A stretch of 64,000 bases of DNA from Mycobacterium colombiense (GTDB lineage: Bacteria; Actinomycetota; Actinomycetes; Mycobacteriales; Mycobacteriaceae): assembly GCF_003284935.1 (NCBI RefSeq), contig NZ_QMEV01000007.1, positions 62,001 to 126,000 of the forward strand, read 5' to 3'. This document shows, piece by piece, positions 7,472-16,019 of this stretch. A program made the translations under genes and the position numbers. The notes under the pieces were generated by a model, which was not told the origin of the DNA, did not search any database, and worked only from the letters and a program-made list of their open reading frames with translations. Positions within the stretch are counted from its first letter, which is position 1. Every line of letters starts with the position of its first letter.

Positions 7472-8146
7472 TCAGGGCGTGCTTCGCCAACCGGCGATGC
7501 CGGTCGCGATCATCCGCAACTGCTTGACCGCGAGCCGGCGGATGTCCTCGGTCGCCTCGGCGCTCTGCGAATCCTCGATGGCCTCCGCGATGACGATCAT
7601 GGCGTTGACGAACAGGGTGGCCAGCACGTTGAGATCCTCGGTGGTCCACTTGTTCAGGCCGGGGAATCGGGCAAGGTCGGTGGCCAGCTCGGACGTGATC
7701 AGCCGGATCTCGGTGCGGATGGCGTAGCGCAGCACCGACAGGCCGCTGTTGCGCTCCCGGCCGATGAGGCGCCAGTGTTCGCGCCTGTCGGCGACGCTGG
7801 CGACCAGGATCTCGACGGATGACTCGATCACCCGATTCGGGTCGAGCTTGCCGGCACGGGCGTCGCGCAGGGTGTCGCGCAAGCTCCGGAACGACTCGTC
7901 GATCAGGACCAGGCCCAGGGCCTCCATCGATTCGAAGTGCCGGTAGAACGCCGCCGGAACGATCCCGACCTCACGGGTCACCTCGCGCAGGCTCAAGCTG
8001 GAGAAACTGCGGTCCTGCAGGAGCTTGAGTGCCGCGGCGATGATGGCCCGGCGCGTCGCCTCCTTGCGCTCCTCGCGCGACTGGCTTTCGCGCGCACGCT
8101 CGCGCCCTGAGCCCCGTCCCCGTGAGCTAGGAGTACGGCTGTTCAC
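7472..8146 (-). CDS. TetR family regulator of the adjacent desaturase module
   Basis: A 224-residue TetR protein. The helix-turn-helix is at about residues 45-75 (FSSLSLREVTREVGIVPAAFYRHF), after a basic tail rich in Arg and Ser. The start is a GTG at 8146: TAGGGT (8159-8154) lies exactly 7 bases upstream and no ribosome-binding site is present, so translation is likely leaderless. A GTTCAC/GTGAAC palindrome (8141-8155) covers the transcription start and start codon, which suggests autorepression. It is divergent from a ferredoxin-reductase and desaturase pair, the same arrangement as the acyl-CoA-responsive DesT/desCB system of Pseudomonas; the ligand is therefore inferred to be acyl-CoA. 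Confidence 0.88.
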   Translation of the reverse strand: MNSRTPSSRGRGSGRERARESQSREERKEATRRAIIAAALKLLQDRSFSSLSLREVTREVGIVPAAFYRHFESMEALGLVLIDESFRSLRDTLRDARAGKLDPNRVIESSVEILVASVADRREHWRLIGRERNSGLSVLRYAIRTEIRLITSELATDLARFPGLNKWTTEDLNVLATLFVNAMIVIAEAIEDSQSAEATEDIRRLAVKQLRMIATGIAGWRSTP

Positions 8147-8155
8147 TGTGTGAAC
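8141..8155. promoter_or_regulatory. palindromic operator at the start of the TetR gene
   Basis: GTTCAC-TGT-GTGAAC, a perfect 6-bp inverted repeat. It overlaps the end of the minus-strand -10 box and the GTG start codon of the TetR gene, so a bound repressor would block its own transcription. Confidence 0.6.
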
Positions 8156-8208
8156 CCTACCACAGCCAGGCATTAAACCCTTGACTGGATGGCCGTCGTG
8201 GCCGCACG

Positions 8209-8224
8209 GTGTACATATGTTCAC
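8209..8224. promoter_or_regulatory. second palindrome at the start of the reductase gene
   Basis: GTGTACATATGTTCAC, a 16-bp inverted repeat with 7 of 8 pairs matching, which includes the ATG (8217) of the ferredoxin-reductase gene and shares the GTTCAC half-site with the operator at 8141-8155. It is a probable operator for the divergent TetR protein. Confidence 0.5.
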
Positions 8225-9320
8225 TCAAACCGCTCAAGTTTCTGGCCGGGTCCTCGCGCGGACACTTCGGCAGCGCGTGTTGGGTTCAGAGCTCCTAGAC
8301 CTGCTGACCGGTCCGCACGGCGTCGACCGCTACACCGAACTGGTGGCGCCGACCTGGACGCTGGGCGAAGCCCGCGCCAAGGTGACCGACGTGCGCCGGA
8401 CCACACCCCGCAGCGTCACCCTGACCCTGACCCCCAACGACACCTTCGTGTCGGCTCACACCCTCAAGGCCGGGCAGTACGTCAACCTCGCCGTGGAGAT
8501 CGACGGCCGGCGCCACATCCGGTGCTATTCGCCCGCCAACGCCGAAGGCGCCGCCACCCTCGAGTTGACCATCGGCCGCCACGACGGCGGCCTGGTCTCG
8601 AACTATCTGTACGACCACGCGCACCGCGGCATGGTGGTCGGTCTGACCGGCACCGGCGGCGACTTCACGTTGCCGGCGCCGGGACCGCGCAGCCCGAGGC
8701 GAATCCTCTTCGTCTCCGGGGGAAGCGGCATCACCCCGGTGATGTCGATGCTGCGGACGCTGGTCGCCCGGGGCCACGACGGCGACATCGCATTCGTCCA
8801 CTACGCGCGCACGCCGGCCGAGGCCTGCTATCGCGACGAGCTGAGCGCCATGCCCGGCGTCCGGGTGCTGCACGGCTACACCCGCTCCGAGGGCGGCGAC
8901 CTCGCCGGACGCTTCGGCGCGGAGCACCTGGCCGCCGCGATGACGTCCCCCGACGCGGTATTCGTCTGCGGCCCAGCGCCTTTGGTCGATGCCGTGCGGT
9001 CGCACTGCGACAACGTCTACACCGAGAGCTTCGTGCCGCCGGCACTCGATGTGCCGGCCAATCCGTCGGGTGGACGAGTCACGTTCTCCGACAGCGGTGT
9101 TGACATCGTCGACGACGGACGCTCGCTGTTGGAGCAGGCTGAGTCGGCCGGGCTGTCGCCCGAAAACGGATGCCGGATGGGCATCTGCCACACCTGCACG
9201 CGGCGTAAGACCGCCGGCACCGTGCGCAACCTGGTCACCGGTGCGGTCTCGACCGCTCCCGACGAGGACGTGCAGATCTGCGTGTCCGTTCCGGTCGGTG
9301 ACGTGGACCTGTCACTGTAG
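8217..9320 (+). CDS. ferredoxin reductase with C-terminal 2Fe-2S domain, electron donor to the desaturase
   Basis: A 367-residue flavoprotein of the ferredoxin-NAD(P)+ reductase family. In order: an N-terminal segment, an FAD domain with RCYSPAN (the RxYS motif, about residue 103), an NAD(P) domain starting ILFVSGGSGITPVMSMLR, and a plant-type 2Fe-2S domain near the C-terminus with Cys in NGCRMGICHTCT and a last Cys in VQICVSVP. It passes electrons from NAD(P)H to the membrane desaturase encoded 43 bases downstream, as Rv3230c does for DesA3. The ATG at 8217 lies inside a palindrome shared with the TetR gene and lacks a Shine-Dalgarno sequence. Confidence 0.9.
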   Translation: MFTQTAQVSGRVLARTLRQRVLGSELLDLLTGPHGVDRYTELVAPTWTLGEARAKVTDVRRTTPRSVTLTLTPNDTFVSAHTLKAGQYVNLAVEIDGRRHIRCYSPANAEGAATLELTIGRHDGGLVSNYLYDHAHRGMVVGLTGTGGDFTLPAPGPRSPRRILFVSGGSGITPVMSMLRTLVARGHDGDIAFVHYARTPAEACYRDELSAMPGVRVLHGYTRSEGGDLAGRFGAEHLAAAMTSPDAVFVCGPAPLVDAVRSHCDNVYTESFVPPALDVPANPSGGRVTFSDSGVDIVDDGRSLLEQAESAGLSPENGCRMGICHTCTRRKTAGTVRNLVTGAVSTAPDEDVQICVSVPVGDVDLSL

Positions 9321-9363
9321 CGGCAGGCCATTCCAGCCCCTGAAAACCTCTGGAGGACAGACA

Positions 9364-10479
9364 ATGTCGAACGCCAAGATTGCCCTGACACCCGAACAGG
9401 CCGACGCATTCGGCCGCGAACTCGACGCCATCAAGGAACGCGTGATGGCAGAACTCGGCGAGCAGGACGCCGACTACATCCGCCGCGTCATCAAGGCGCA
9501 GCGTGCGCTGGAAGTCGGTGGCCGGGCGCTGTTGTTCGCCGGGTTCCTGCCCCCGGCATGGCTCGCCGGCACCGCGATGCTGGGACTGTCGAAGATCCTG
9601 GACAACATGGAGATCGGCCACAACATCATGCACGGTCAGTACGACTGGATGCGTGACCCGGCCATCTCCGGTCGCACCTTCGAGTGGGACACGGCATGCC
9701 CCGCCGACCAATGGCGGCACTCGCACAACTACATGCATCACACTCACACCAACATCGTGGGAATGGACCGCGACATCGGCTACGGAATTCTGCGGATGAG
9801 CGAAGACCAGCGCTGGCAGCCGTACTTCCTCGGCAACCCGATCTACGCATTCCTGCTGATGGTGTTGTTCCAGTACGGCGTTGCGCTGCACGAGCTCGAA
9901 ACCGAGCGCATCCGCTCCGGTGAAATCCGGCTCGAGGACAAGCGCGAAGTCCTGCGGGCCATCTGGCGCAAGACCCGCCGCCAGACCCTGAAGGACTACG
10001 TCGCCTTCCCGCTGCTGGCCGGACCCTTCGCGCCGTTCGTCTTCACCGGCAACCTCACCGCCAACCTGATGCGCAACGTGTGGTCGTACATGATCATCTT
10101 CTGCGGCCACTTCCCGGACGGGACGCAGGAATTCACCGTCGAGGAAACCAAGGACGAGTCACGCGGCATGTGGTACTTCCGCCAGATCCTCGGCTCGGCA
10201 AACCTGACGGGCGGCAAGATCTTTCACCTGCTGTCGGGCAATCTTTCGCACCAGATCGAGCACCACCTGTTCCCCGACATGCCCGCGCGCCGCTACGCCG
10301 ACATCGCGCCCGAGGTGCAGGCGATTTGCGAACGCTACGGCATCCCGTACAACCGCGGTCCGCTGCTGCGCCAGTTCGGCACCGTCGTCCGCAAGATCGT
10401 CCGGCTGAGCGTCCCGGACTCGTGGGTGCACAAGTCCGGCGCCGAGAAGTCTCCCGAGCCCGAGCCGATCGCCGCATAA
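9364..10479 (+). CDS. membrane acyl-CoA/lipid desaturase (DesA3-like)
   Basis: A 371-residue integral membrane fatty-acid desaturase. The three histidine clusters that bind the di-iron centre are present: GHNIMHGQ (about residue 84), HSHNYMHHTHTN (about 120) and HQIEHHLFP (about 297). Hydrophobic stretches flank them (LLFAGFLPPAWLAGTAMLG, IYAFLLMVLFQYGVAL). It would introduce a cis double bond, probably delta-9, into stearoyl- or palmitoyl-CoA with electrons from the upstream reductase. Start has GGAGG 8 bases upstream. In M. tuberculosis the desA3 pair lies at Rv3229c-Rv3230c, so this is either an extra copy or a moved one. Confidence 0.92.
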   Translation: MSNAKIALTPEQADAFGRELDAIKERVMAELGEQDADYIRRVIKAQRALEVGGRALLFAGFLPPAWLAGTAMLGLSKILDNMEIGHNIMHGQYDWMRDPAISGRTFEWDTACPADQWRHSHNYMHHTHTNIVGMDRDIGYGILRMSEDQRWQPYFLGNPIYAFLLMVLFQYGVALHELETERIRSGEIRLEDKREVLRAIWRKTRRQTLKDYVAFPLLAGPFAPFVFTGNLTANLMRNVWSYMIIFCGHFPDGTQEFTVEETKDESRGMWYFRQILGSANLTGGKIFHLLSGNLSHQIEHHLFPDMPARRYADIAPEVQAICERYGIPYNRGPLLRQFGTVVRKIVRLSVPDSWVHKSGAEKSPEPEPIAA

Positions 10480-10521
10480 GTCCGCGGTCCGGGCGTTGCC
10501 TCGGGCCGGGACAGGGGCACA

Positions 10522-11046
10522 ATGAGGTCCGTGGAATGGACCGGCGCGCGTTACGCGGACACCCCGACCGTGGAGGCCTCGACGTGGATCGACGCCGATC
10601 CGGCACGGGTGTGGAGCCTGGTCTCCGACATCGCGCTGATGCCGGCGTTCAGCAGTGAACTCAAGGCCGTGGAATGGGCCGAGGGATCGGACGGTCCGCG
10701 GGTCGGCGCTCGGTTCGTCGGACACAACGAGCACGATGCGTTCGGGCAGTGGACCAGCACCTCGCATATCGTGGCCTGCGATGAACCACGTGAATTCGCT
10801 TGGGCGGTCGGTGACTACGACGATCCCGCCGCGAAGTGGCGATTCCGGCTGACGCCGCGCGATGGCGGCACCGAGCTGAACTACTGGATGCAGATGGGGC
10901 CGGGACGCTCGGGCCTGTCGGTGGCCATCGAATCGATGCCCGACAAGGAACAGAAAATCGTGTTCGTGCGGCTGCGCGAGTTCGAGGGCGCGATCGGGAA
11001 AACCCTCGCGGCGATCAAGCGGTTGGCCGAACACGGAGTGCATTGA
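10522..11046 (+). CDS. SRPBCC (polyketide cyclase/START-like) family protein
   Basis: A 174-residue SRPBCC protein, a fold with a deep hydrophobic pocket for lipids or cofactors. The family start VEASTWIDADPARVWSLVSDI is at about residues 16-36, followed by FVGHNEHDAFGQWTSTSHI and the long C-terminal helix. The start at 10522 has a modest AGGGG 5 bases upstream; a GTG at 10531 is possible. It overlaps the next gene by ATGA-like coupling (stop at 11044-11046, next ATG at 11046), so the two are co-translated and perhaps act on one lipid. Confidence 0.82.
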   Translation: MRSVEWTGARYADTPTVEASTWIDADPARVWSLVSDIALMPAFSSELKAVEWAEGSDGPRVGARFVGHNEHDAFGQWTSTSHIVACDEPREFAWAVGDYDDPAAKWRFRLTPRDGGTELNYWMQMGPGRSGLSVAIESMPDKEQKIVFVRLREFEGAIGKTLAAIKRLAEHGVH

Positions 11047-12098
11047 TGCGGACCGCCACGACGGTCGAGTTGTCGGGCACCGGGAGCCAAACCGCCGAGG
11101 TCGTGGCCTTCGTCGCCGAGGCGGAGAAACTGGGTCTCGACGTCTGCTGGGTGGCCGAGGCGTGGGGCGCGGATGCGCCGTCGGCGCTGGGCTACTTGGC
11201 GGCGCGGACCGAGCGGATGCTGCTCGGTTCCGGCGTGCTGCAGGTCGGCACCCGATCGCCGGTCCTGGTCGCCCAGACCGCGGTCACGCTGTCCAATCTG
11301 TCGAACGGACGATTCCTGCTCGGTTTGGGCGCCTCCGGTCCCCAAGTGATCGAGGGCCTGCACGGTGTCTCGTTCAGCCGGCCGCTTGCTCGCATCTCCG
11401 AAACGGTCGACATCGTGCGGCAGGTCTTCGCGGGCGGGAAGATCTCCTATGCGGGAAGGGAATTCGAGATCCCCCGGCCCGGCGGTGAGGCGGTGCCGAT
11501 GCGCTTGTCGACCCGCGCCGAGCACGCCATTCCGGTCTATCTGGCCGCGCTGTCACCGGCGATGCTGCGGTTGACCGGGCGGGTTGCCGACGGCTGGCTG
11601 GGCACCAGCTTCGTTCCCGAAGGAGCCGGCGACGCCTACTTCGCCCACCTCGACGAGGGGCTGGCCGCCGCGAACCGCGCCCGCGCCGACATCGACATCT
11701 GCCAGGGCGCCGAAGTCGCTTTCGCCGCAGACGAAGACGAGCTGAAGGGCATGGTCGCGGGCCGCAAGAAAGAGCTGGCCTTCAGCCTCGGCGGCATGGG
11801 ATCGTCGGGGACGAATTTCTACAACCAGGCCTACAGCCGGCAGGGCTGGGCGGACGTCGCCGCCGAGGTGCGGAAGCGCTGGCAGCGCGGCGACCGCGAC
11901 GGGGCGGCCGGTGTGGTGACCGACGAGATGGTGCTGGCCACCACGCTGATCGGGACAGAGGCGATGGTCTCAGCGCGCCTGACGGTGTGGCGAGACGCCG
12001 GCGTGAACACGGTGCGGCTGTATCCCGCGGGCGACACCCTGGACGCGAAACTGGAGACGCTGGGCCGCGCGATCGAGCTGGTCCGCGAGGTCGCCTAG
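11046..12098 (+). CDS. LLM-class F420-dependent oxidoreductase
   Basis: A 350-residue TIM-barrel oxidoreductase of the luciferase-like family. Visible hallmarks: LDVCWVAEAWGADAPSALGYLAA, LGSGVLQVGTRSPVLVAQTA, FLLGLGASGPQVIEG, and the inner PVYLAALSPAMLRLTGRVADGW that contacts the deazaflavin. It most resembles F420-dependent mycobacterial enzymes rather than FMN luciferases. The substrate is unknown. The start overlaps the stop of the SRPBCC gene. Its C-terminus is followed by a palindromic repeat and a convergent DUF1214 gene. Confidence 0.87.
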   Translation: MRTATTVELSGTGSQTAEVVAFVAEAEKLGLDVCWVAEAWGADAPSALGYLAARTERMLLGSGVLQVGTRSPVLVAQTAVTLSNLSNGRFLLGLGASGPQVIEGLHGVSFSRPLARISETVDIVRQVFAGGKISYAGREFEIPRPGGEAVPMRLSTRAEHAIPVYLAALSPAMLRLTGRVADGWLGTSFVPEGAGDAYFAHLDEGLAAANRARADIDICQGAEVAFAADEDELKGMVAGRKKELAFSLGGMGSSGTNFYNQAYSRQGWADVAAEVRKRWQRGDRDGAAGVVTDEMVLATTLIGTEAMVSARLTVWRDAGVNTVRLYPAGDTLDAKLETLGRAIELVREVA

Positions 12099-12103
12099 CT
12101 ACC

Positions 12104-12162
12104 GCCGAACGTGCACTGGCGGCGGGATTTTCGCCGCTTTTCGCCCTCATTGCACGCTCGGC
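12104..12162. repeat. palindromic intergenic element, likely dispersed repeat acting as terminator
   Basis: GCCGAACGTGCA at 12104-12115 pairs with TGCACGCTCGGC at 12151-12162 (11 of 12). Inside, GCGGCG (12119-12124) pairs with CGCCGC (12132-12137). It fills the space between two convergent genes. From memory, very similar GCCGA-CGTGCA elements recur between genes in M. avium-complex genomes; only this copy is in the window, so repetition is not shown here. Confidence 0.55.
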
Positions 12163-12174
12163 GAAACCGGAGCA

Positions 12175-13278
12175 TCAGTGCGTGCCGGTCGGGACGTCGG
12201 CGGCCTTGACGAGTCGCACCTCGGGCCGCTGCGGCACGCCGTCGGCCAGGAACCAGCGAAACGCCAGATTGCCACGCGGATAACCCAGCGTGGTAAGCGA
12301 ATTGGGGTGCTTCGTCGCGCTGTTCGACAAGACGACCGTCACCGAGCCGTCGCTGTTGGTGACGGCGCTGTGGCCGTTGAGGGAGCACCGGGCGTCCTGC
12401 GCGCCGAAGGTCGCCATGAACTGGTTCCACACCACCAGGTTCCAGAACCTGCACGACGGCGGCCGGTGCGTGATCACCAGCGCCTCGTCGTCGTCGAGCA
12501 CGAAGCTGCCGTAGGAGTAGCAGGCGTCACGCGCCGACCAACCGAAGTTGGCGTCCGGCACCTGATAGGGATCGGCGAATGCGTTGGCAGCAGGGGCGGT
12601 TTCGTGCCCGAGCGCGTGCTGTTCGTCGACCCGGTCTCCGACCGCCAGCGGCACGATCGCGAACATGGTCCGCAGCCAGGTGGCGGCGGCGCGCAGGCTC
12701 GCCGCGGTCTCGGCGTCGCCGTGCCGGATGGGATCGGCCTCGTCGAGCGCCTCGATGTGCCACGTCACCGGGCGGCCGGTCAGGGGGTCGGCCTGGTAGT
12801 CGCGGGTCATCAGCACGGCCGCGTCCGGCGTGGCGGGAAATTCGAAGGCGAAGTTCCCGTCGGCGTCGACATCGAGATCGGTGTCGCGGACGATCGCGAC
12901 CACCCGGTCCGACCACGCGCCCGGGGTTGGCTCGTTGTAGGCGGTCACCGAAAAGTACACGCTGTCACCCTTGTTCCCGCTGATCCGGTACCGGCGCGCG
13001 GGATCGATCGGGCAGATGAAGTAGTAGGCGTCGGTGTTGTCGCCGCCCCAGCGGCGGTCGCGGCGGAACGGCGTGTTCACCGCGACGAACTGTGGCCGGC
13101 CCGGTTCAGGAAAGAGGTAGGTGTCCAGGGCCATGCCCAGGGTGGCGGCGAGCATCCGGTAGCCGTCGGCGACATGGCGGTCGTCGGTGACCGCACGGTC
13201 ACCTTGGAGGAATGAGTGACCCAGTTCGCCAAGGGTTTTCAGCAGTTCCTGCCACGCCTCGGTCGATTGGTGCGTCAT
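12175..13278 (-). CDS. DUF1214 domain protein
   Basis: A 367-residue protein ending in the DUF1214 domain (about residues 250-340; CRFWNLVVWNQFMATF, TVVLSNSATKHPNSLTTLGY and GNLAFRWFLADG). The earlier part contains YYFICPIDPARRYRISGNKGDSVYFSVTAY, common in these proteins. Family members are often annotated as DUF1254/DUF1214 envelope or lipid-associated proteins; the reaction is unknown. The ATG at 13278 has AAAGGA 7 bases upstream and overlaps the stop of the upstream TetR gene (13275-13277), so the pair is a translationally coupled operon. Confidence 0.82.
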   Translation of the reverse strand: MTHQSTEAWQELLKTLGELGHSFLQGDRAVTDDRHVADGYRMLAATLGMALDTYLFPEPGRPQFVAVNTPFRRDRRWGGDNTDAYYFICPIDPARRYRISGNKGDSVYFSVTAYNEPTPGAWSDRVVAIVRDTDLDVDADGNFAFEFPATPDAAVLMTRDYQADPLTGRPVTWHIEALDEADPIRHGDAETAASLRAAATWLRTMFAIVPLAVGDRVDEQHALGHETAPAANAFADPYQVPDANFGWSARDACYSYGSFVLDDDEALVITHRPPSCRFWNLVVWNQFMATFGAQDARCSLNGHSAVTNSDGSVTVVLSNSATKHPNSLTTLGYPRGNLAFRWFLADGVPQRPEVRLVKAADVPTGTH

Positions 13279-13850
13279 GCGGTGATTCCTTTCAGGAGCA
13301 ACCTGGTGGTGCGCTCGACCCACGCATCGTCGAGTTCGGTGGCGCGGGTGAGCAGGGCCACCAGCGTGATGCCGGCGATGGTTTCGGCCAGCTCGGCCGC
13401 GGTGACGTCCGGCCGCACGTCGCCGCGTGCCGCGGCCGCCGCCAGCCAGTCGGCGAGGCCGCCGCCGATGACACCGGCGAAGCGCTCCAGCAGCGCCGAA
13501 TGCAGCGTCGGGTCCGCGGCCAGCTCGCCGATGAGCCCCGGCAGGGCCGCCCTGGCGGCCGGCGTGGTCAGGAAAGCCATTGTGCGGCGGACCATCTCGC
13601 GCAGGCCGTCGGCCGTCGACGTGGTATCGGGGATGGCGGTTCCGGCGCCGATCGGGAACACCGCCTCGTGCACCAGGTGCGCCTTGCTGGGCCAGCGACG
13701 GTAGATGGCGGGCTTGCTGGTGCCGGCGCGTTCGGCAATGGCGGAGACCAGCAACCCGGGATAGCCGGTCTCGGCCAGCAGTTCGACCGTCGCGCGAAGC
13801 ACCGCGGCGTCGATCCGGGGGTCACGGGGTCTGCCAAAATCCACTACCAT
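13275..13850 (-). CDS. TetR family regulator
   Basis: A 191-residue TetR protein with its helix-turn-helix at about residues 25-55 (GYPGLLVSAIAERAGTSKPAIYRRWPSKAHLV) and a C-terminal TetR_C-type ligand domain. The ATG at 13850 is preceded by TACTCT (13866-13861) with only 10 bases between, giving a very short leader. It is followed by the coupled DUF1214 gene and divergent from a sulfotransferase gene, the two start codons being 28 bp apart; it probably controls both directions. A TTAC/GTAA half-site pair at 13850-13867 is the best operator candidate. Confidence 0.85.
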   Translation of the reverse strand: MVVDFGRPRDPRIDAAVLRATVELLAETGYPGLLVSAIAERAGTSKPAIYRRWPSKAHLVHEAVFPIGAGTAIPDTTSTADGLREMVRRTMAFLTTPAARAALPGLIGELAADPTLHSALLERFAGVIGGGLADWLAAAAARGDVRPDVTAAELAETIAGITLVALLTRATELDDAWVERTTRLLLKGITA

Positions 13851-13878
13851 TACGAAACTCAGAGTAACATAAGTCGCC
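13850..13878. promoter_or_regulatory. compact overlapping divergent promoters (TetR / sulfotransferase)
   Basis: The 28 bp between the two start codons hold TACTCT for the minus strand (13866-13861) and TAACAT for the plus strand (13865-13870), so the two -10 boxes overlap by two bases. Both transcripts would be leaderless or nearly so, and one bound repressor would shut both. Confidence 0.5.
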
Positions 13879-15108
13879 GTGACCGTTCGCCTCGATGACC
13901 TCGACCGACCGCGCTTCAGCGCCGAGGGCCAGCAGATCCTGGACATGATGGCCTCGATGGCCGCCCAGTGCCCGTTGGATGCCGACGCGCTGCACGCTCA
14001 GGCCAGCGCCGACACCGGCCTGCACGACTTCGGGCCCGACGACTACCGCGAGCGCCTCGAGGTCTACCTCGCCGCACTGCGCGAGATCGACGGGCTGCAC
14101 GACGCGGGCGTGGTGAACTTCTATGGGCAGCTACTGCAAATCCTCAAGAACCGGTTGTTGTTGACCGACTTGCTGACTCGCCATCCCGAGATCCACGAGA
14201 TCGAACTGCGTTCACCGGTGGTCATCGCGGGCCTACCCCGCACCGGCACCACCCACCTGCACAATCTGCTCGCCGCGGCGCCGACCTTCCGCACCATGCC
14301 GTACTGGGAAAGCAACGAGCCGTTCCCGATGCCGAATGAGGTTGGCGCCGAGCCGGATCCGCGCAGAAGCCGGATGGATGTCGCGGTCGGGGTGATCAAC
14401 ATGGTGATGCCGCATTTCGCGCTGATGCACGAGATGACCACCGATCACGTCCACGAAGAGATCCAGCTGCTGGCCAACGACGTGTCCACGATGCTGCTGG
14501 AGACGCTCGCCGACGTGCCCCGCTGGCGCGACTACTACCAGGCTCACGATCAGACGCCGCACTACGAGTACTTGGCCACCCAGCTCCGCGCGATGCAGTT
14601 TCTGCGCGGTGGGCGGCGCTGGCTGCTCAAATCGCCCCAGCATCTCGAACAGGTGCCGGTCTTGGACCGGGTCTTTCCCGACAGCATCGTCGTGTTCACC
14701 CATCGCGACCCGGTCCCGGTGGCGCTGTCGATGATCGCGATGATCACCTACTCCGCCCGCATGCACCGCTCGCCGGTGCCGGTGGAGCAGATCGCCAACT
14801 CCTGGATCGACCGTCTGGATCAGATGCTGACCGCGCTCGTGCGCGACCGCGACACCATCGGTCCGGACCGCTCGATCGACATCCGCTTCGACGACTTCAT
14901 GGCCGACGAGCTCGGCGTGGCCGAGCGGGTGTACGCCCTGGCCGGCGAACCGTTCACCGACGAGGCGCGCAGGGCCGTCGGCGACTACCTCGCGGGCCAC
15001 CGGCGCGGGCGATTGGGCAACGTCGAGACGTCCTACGAAATGTTCGGGTTGAGCGAGGGCCGCCTGCGCGAACGCTTCGCACCGTACGTCGAGCGGTTCC
15101 TGAAATAG
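13879..15108 (+). CDS. sulfotransferase family protein (PAPS-dependent)
   Basis: A 409-residue protein of the Sulfotransfer_3 group common in mycobacteria. The 5'-phosphosulfate loop is visible as GLPRTGTTHLHNLLAAAP at about residues 117-134, and the 3'-phosphate region as LDRVFPDSIVVFTHRDPVPVALSM at about 265-288. It would move sulfate from PAPS to a lipid or other hydroxyl acceptor, in the cytosol. The start is a GTG at 13879 with TAACAT 8 bases upstream and no ribosome-binding site, so it is probably leaderless. Acceptor unknown. Confidence 0.88.
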   Translation: MTVRLDDLDRPRFSAEGQQILDMMASMAAQCPLDADALHAQASADTGLHDFGPDDYRERLEVYLAALREIDGLHDAGVVNFYGQLLQILKNRLLLTDLLTRHPEIHEIELRSPVVIAGLPRTGTTHLHNLLAAAPTFRTMPYWESNEPFPMPNEVGAEPDPRRSRMDVAVGVINMVMPHFALMHEMTTDHVHEEIQLLANDVSTMLLETLADVPRWRDYYQAHDQTPHYEYLATQLRAMQFLRGGRRWLLKSPQHLEQVPVLDRVFPDSIVVFTHRDPVPVALSMIAMITYSARMHRSPVPVEQIANSWIDRLDQMLTALVRDRDTIGPDRSIDIRFDDFMADELGVAERVYALAGEPFTDEARRAVGDYLAGHRRGRLGNVETSYEMFGLSEGRLRERFAPYVERFLK

Positions 15109-15133
15109 GCGCAGTGCGCTAGCTTTTCAAGGC

Positions 15134-16018
15134 ATGGTCACCATGCCCGCGCTGGACGGCGTCGAACACAGGTACGTCGAGCTGGGAAGCGGCGTCACCA
15201 TCCACGTCGCGGACGCCGGTCCGGCCGACGGACCGGCCGTCATGCTGGTGCACGGCTTCCCGGAGAACTGGTGGGAGTGGCACGAGCTGATCGGTCCGCT
15301 GGCCGCCGACGGTTACCGGGTGTTGTGTCCCGACCTGCGGGGTGCGGGCTGGAGTTCGGCGCCCCGCTCGCGGTATCTGAAGGCGGAGATGGCCGAGGAC
15401 CTTGCGGGCGTGCTCGACGACCTGCGGATCGCCAAAGTGAAGCTTGTCGCCCACGACTGGGGTGGGCCCGCCGCCTTCATCATGATGTTGCGCCATCCGG
15501 AGAAGGTGACCGGCTTTTTCGGGCTCAACACCGTGGCGCCCTGGGCGAAGTTCGATTTGGCGGCGGCCCGCGACCTGTGGCGGTTCTGGTATCAGGTTCC
15601 GATGTTGCTGCCCGCGATCGGGCCCCGGGTGCTCAGCGATCCCCACTGGCGGTTTCTGCGGCTGCTGGGTTCGTGGGTCGGCGGCGGGTTTCCGCTGCCC
15701 GAGGAAAGCGTGCGGTTGTACGCCGAGTGCATGCGCCAACCCGGGCACGCGGAGGCCGGATCACGGTGGTATCGCAGCTTCCAGACCACGGAGATGCGCA
15801 GCTGGCTGAGCGGTGAGTACGACGATCGTCGAGTCGACATACCGGTCCGCTGGTTGAGCGGGACTGACGATCCGGTGATCACTCCGCGGCTTTTGGACGG
15901 ATACGCCGACCACATAAGCGATTTCGAGGTGGAGCTGGTCGACGGAGTCGGTCACTGGATCGTCGCGCAGCGACCAGATTTGGTTCTGGATCGGTTGCGC
16001 GCGTTCATGAAACTCTGA
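15134..16018 (+). CDS. ephF: alpha/beta hydrolase, epoxide hydrolase EphF
   Basis: A 294-residue alpha/beta hydrolase. HGFPENWWEW (about residue 39) is the oxyanion-hole motif of epoxide hydrolases; the nucleophile is the Asp in VAHDWGGPA, the acid lies in SGTDDPVITP and the catalytic His in DGVGHWI. An Asp nucleophile rather than Ser separates it from esterases. Rv0134 (EphF) has similar length and the same position. TAGCTT (15120-15125) lies 8 bases before the ATG without a Shine-Dalgarno sequence, so it is likely leaderless. Confidence 0.9.
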   Translation: MVTMPALDGVEHRYVELGSGVTIHVADAGPADGPAVMLVHGFPENWWEWHELIGPLAADGYRVLCPDLRGAGWSSAPRSRYLKAEMAEDLAGVLDDLRIAKVKLVAHDWGGPAAFIMMLRHPEKVTGFFGLNTVAPWAKFDLAAARDLWRFWYQVPMLLPAIGPRVLSDPHWRFLRLLGSWVGGGFPLPEESVRLYAECMRQPGHAEAGSRWYRSFQTTEMRSWLSGEYDDRRVDIPVRWLSGTDDPVITPRLLDGYADHISDFEVELVDGVGHWIVAQRPDLVLDRLRAFMKL

Positions 16019-16019
16019 G

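Noticed and set aside
9235..10110. 291-residue minus-strand frame opposite the desaturase gene
   Set aside because: Antisense to the histidine-box desaturase; no family features.
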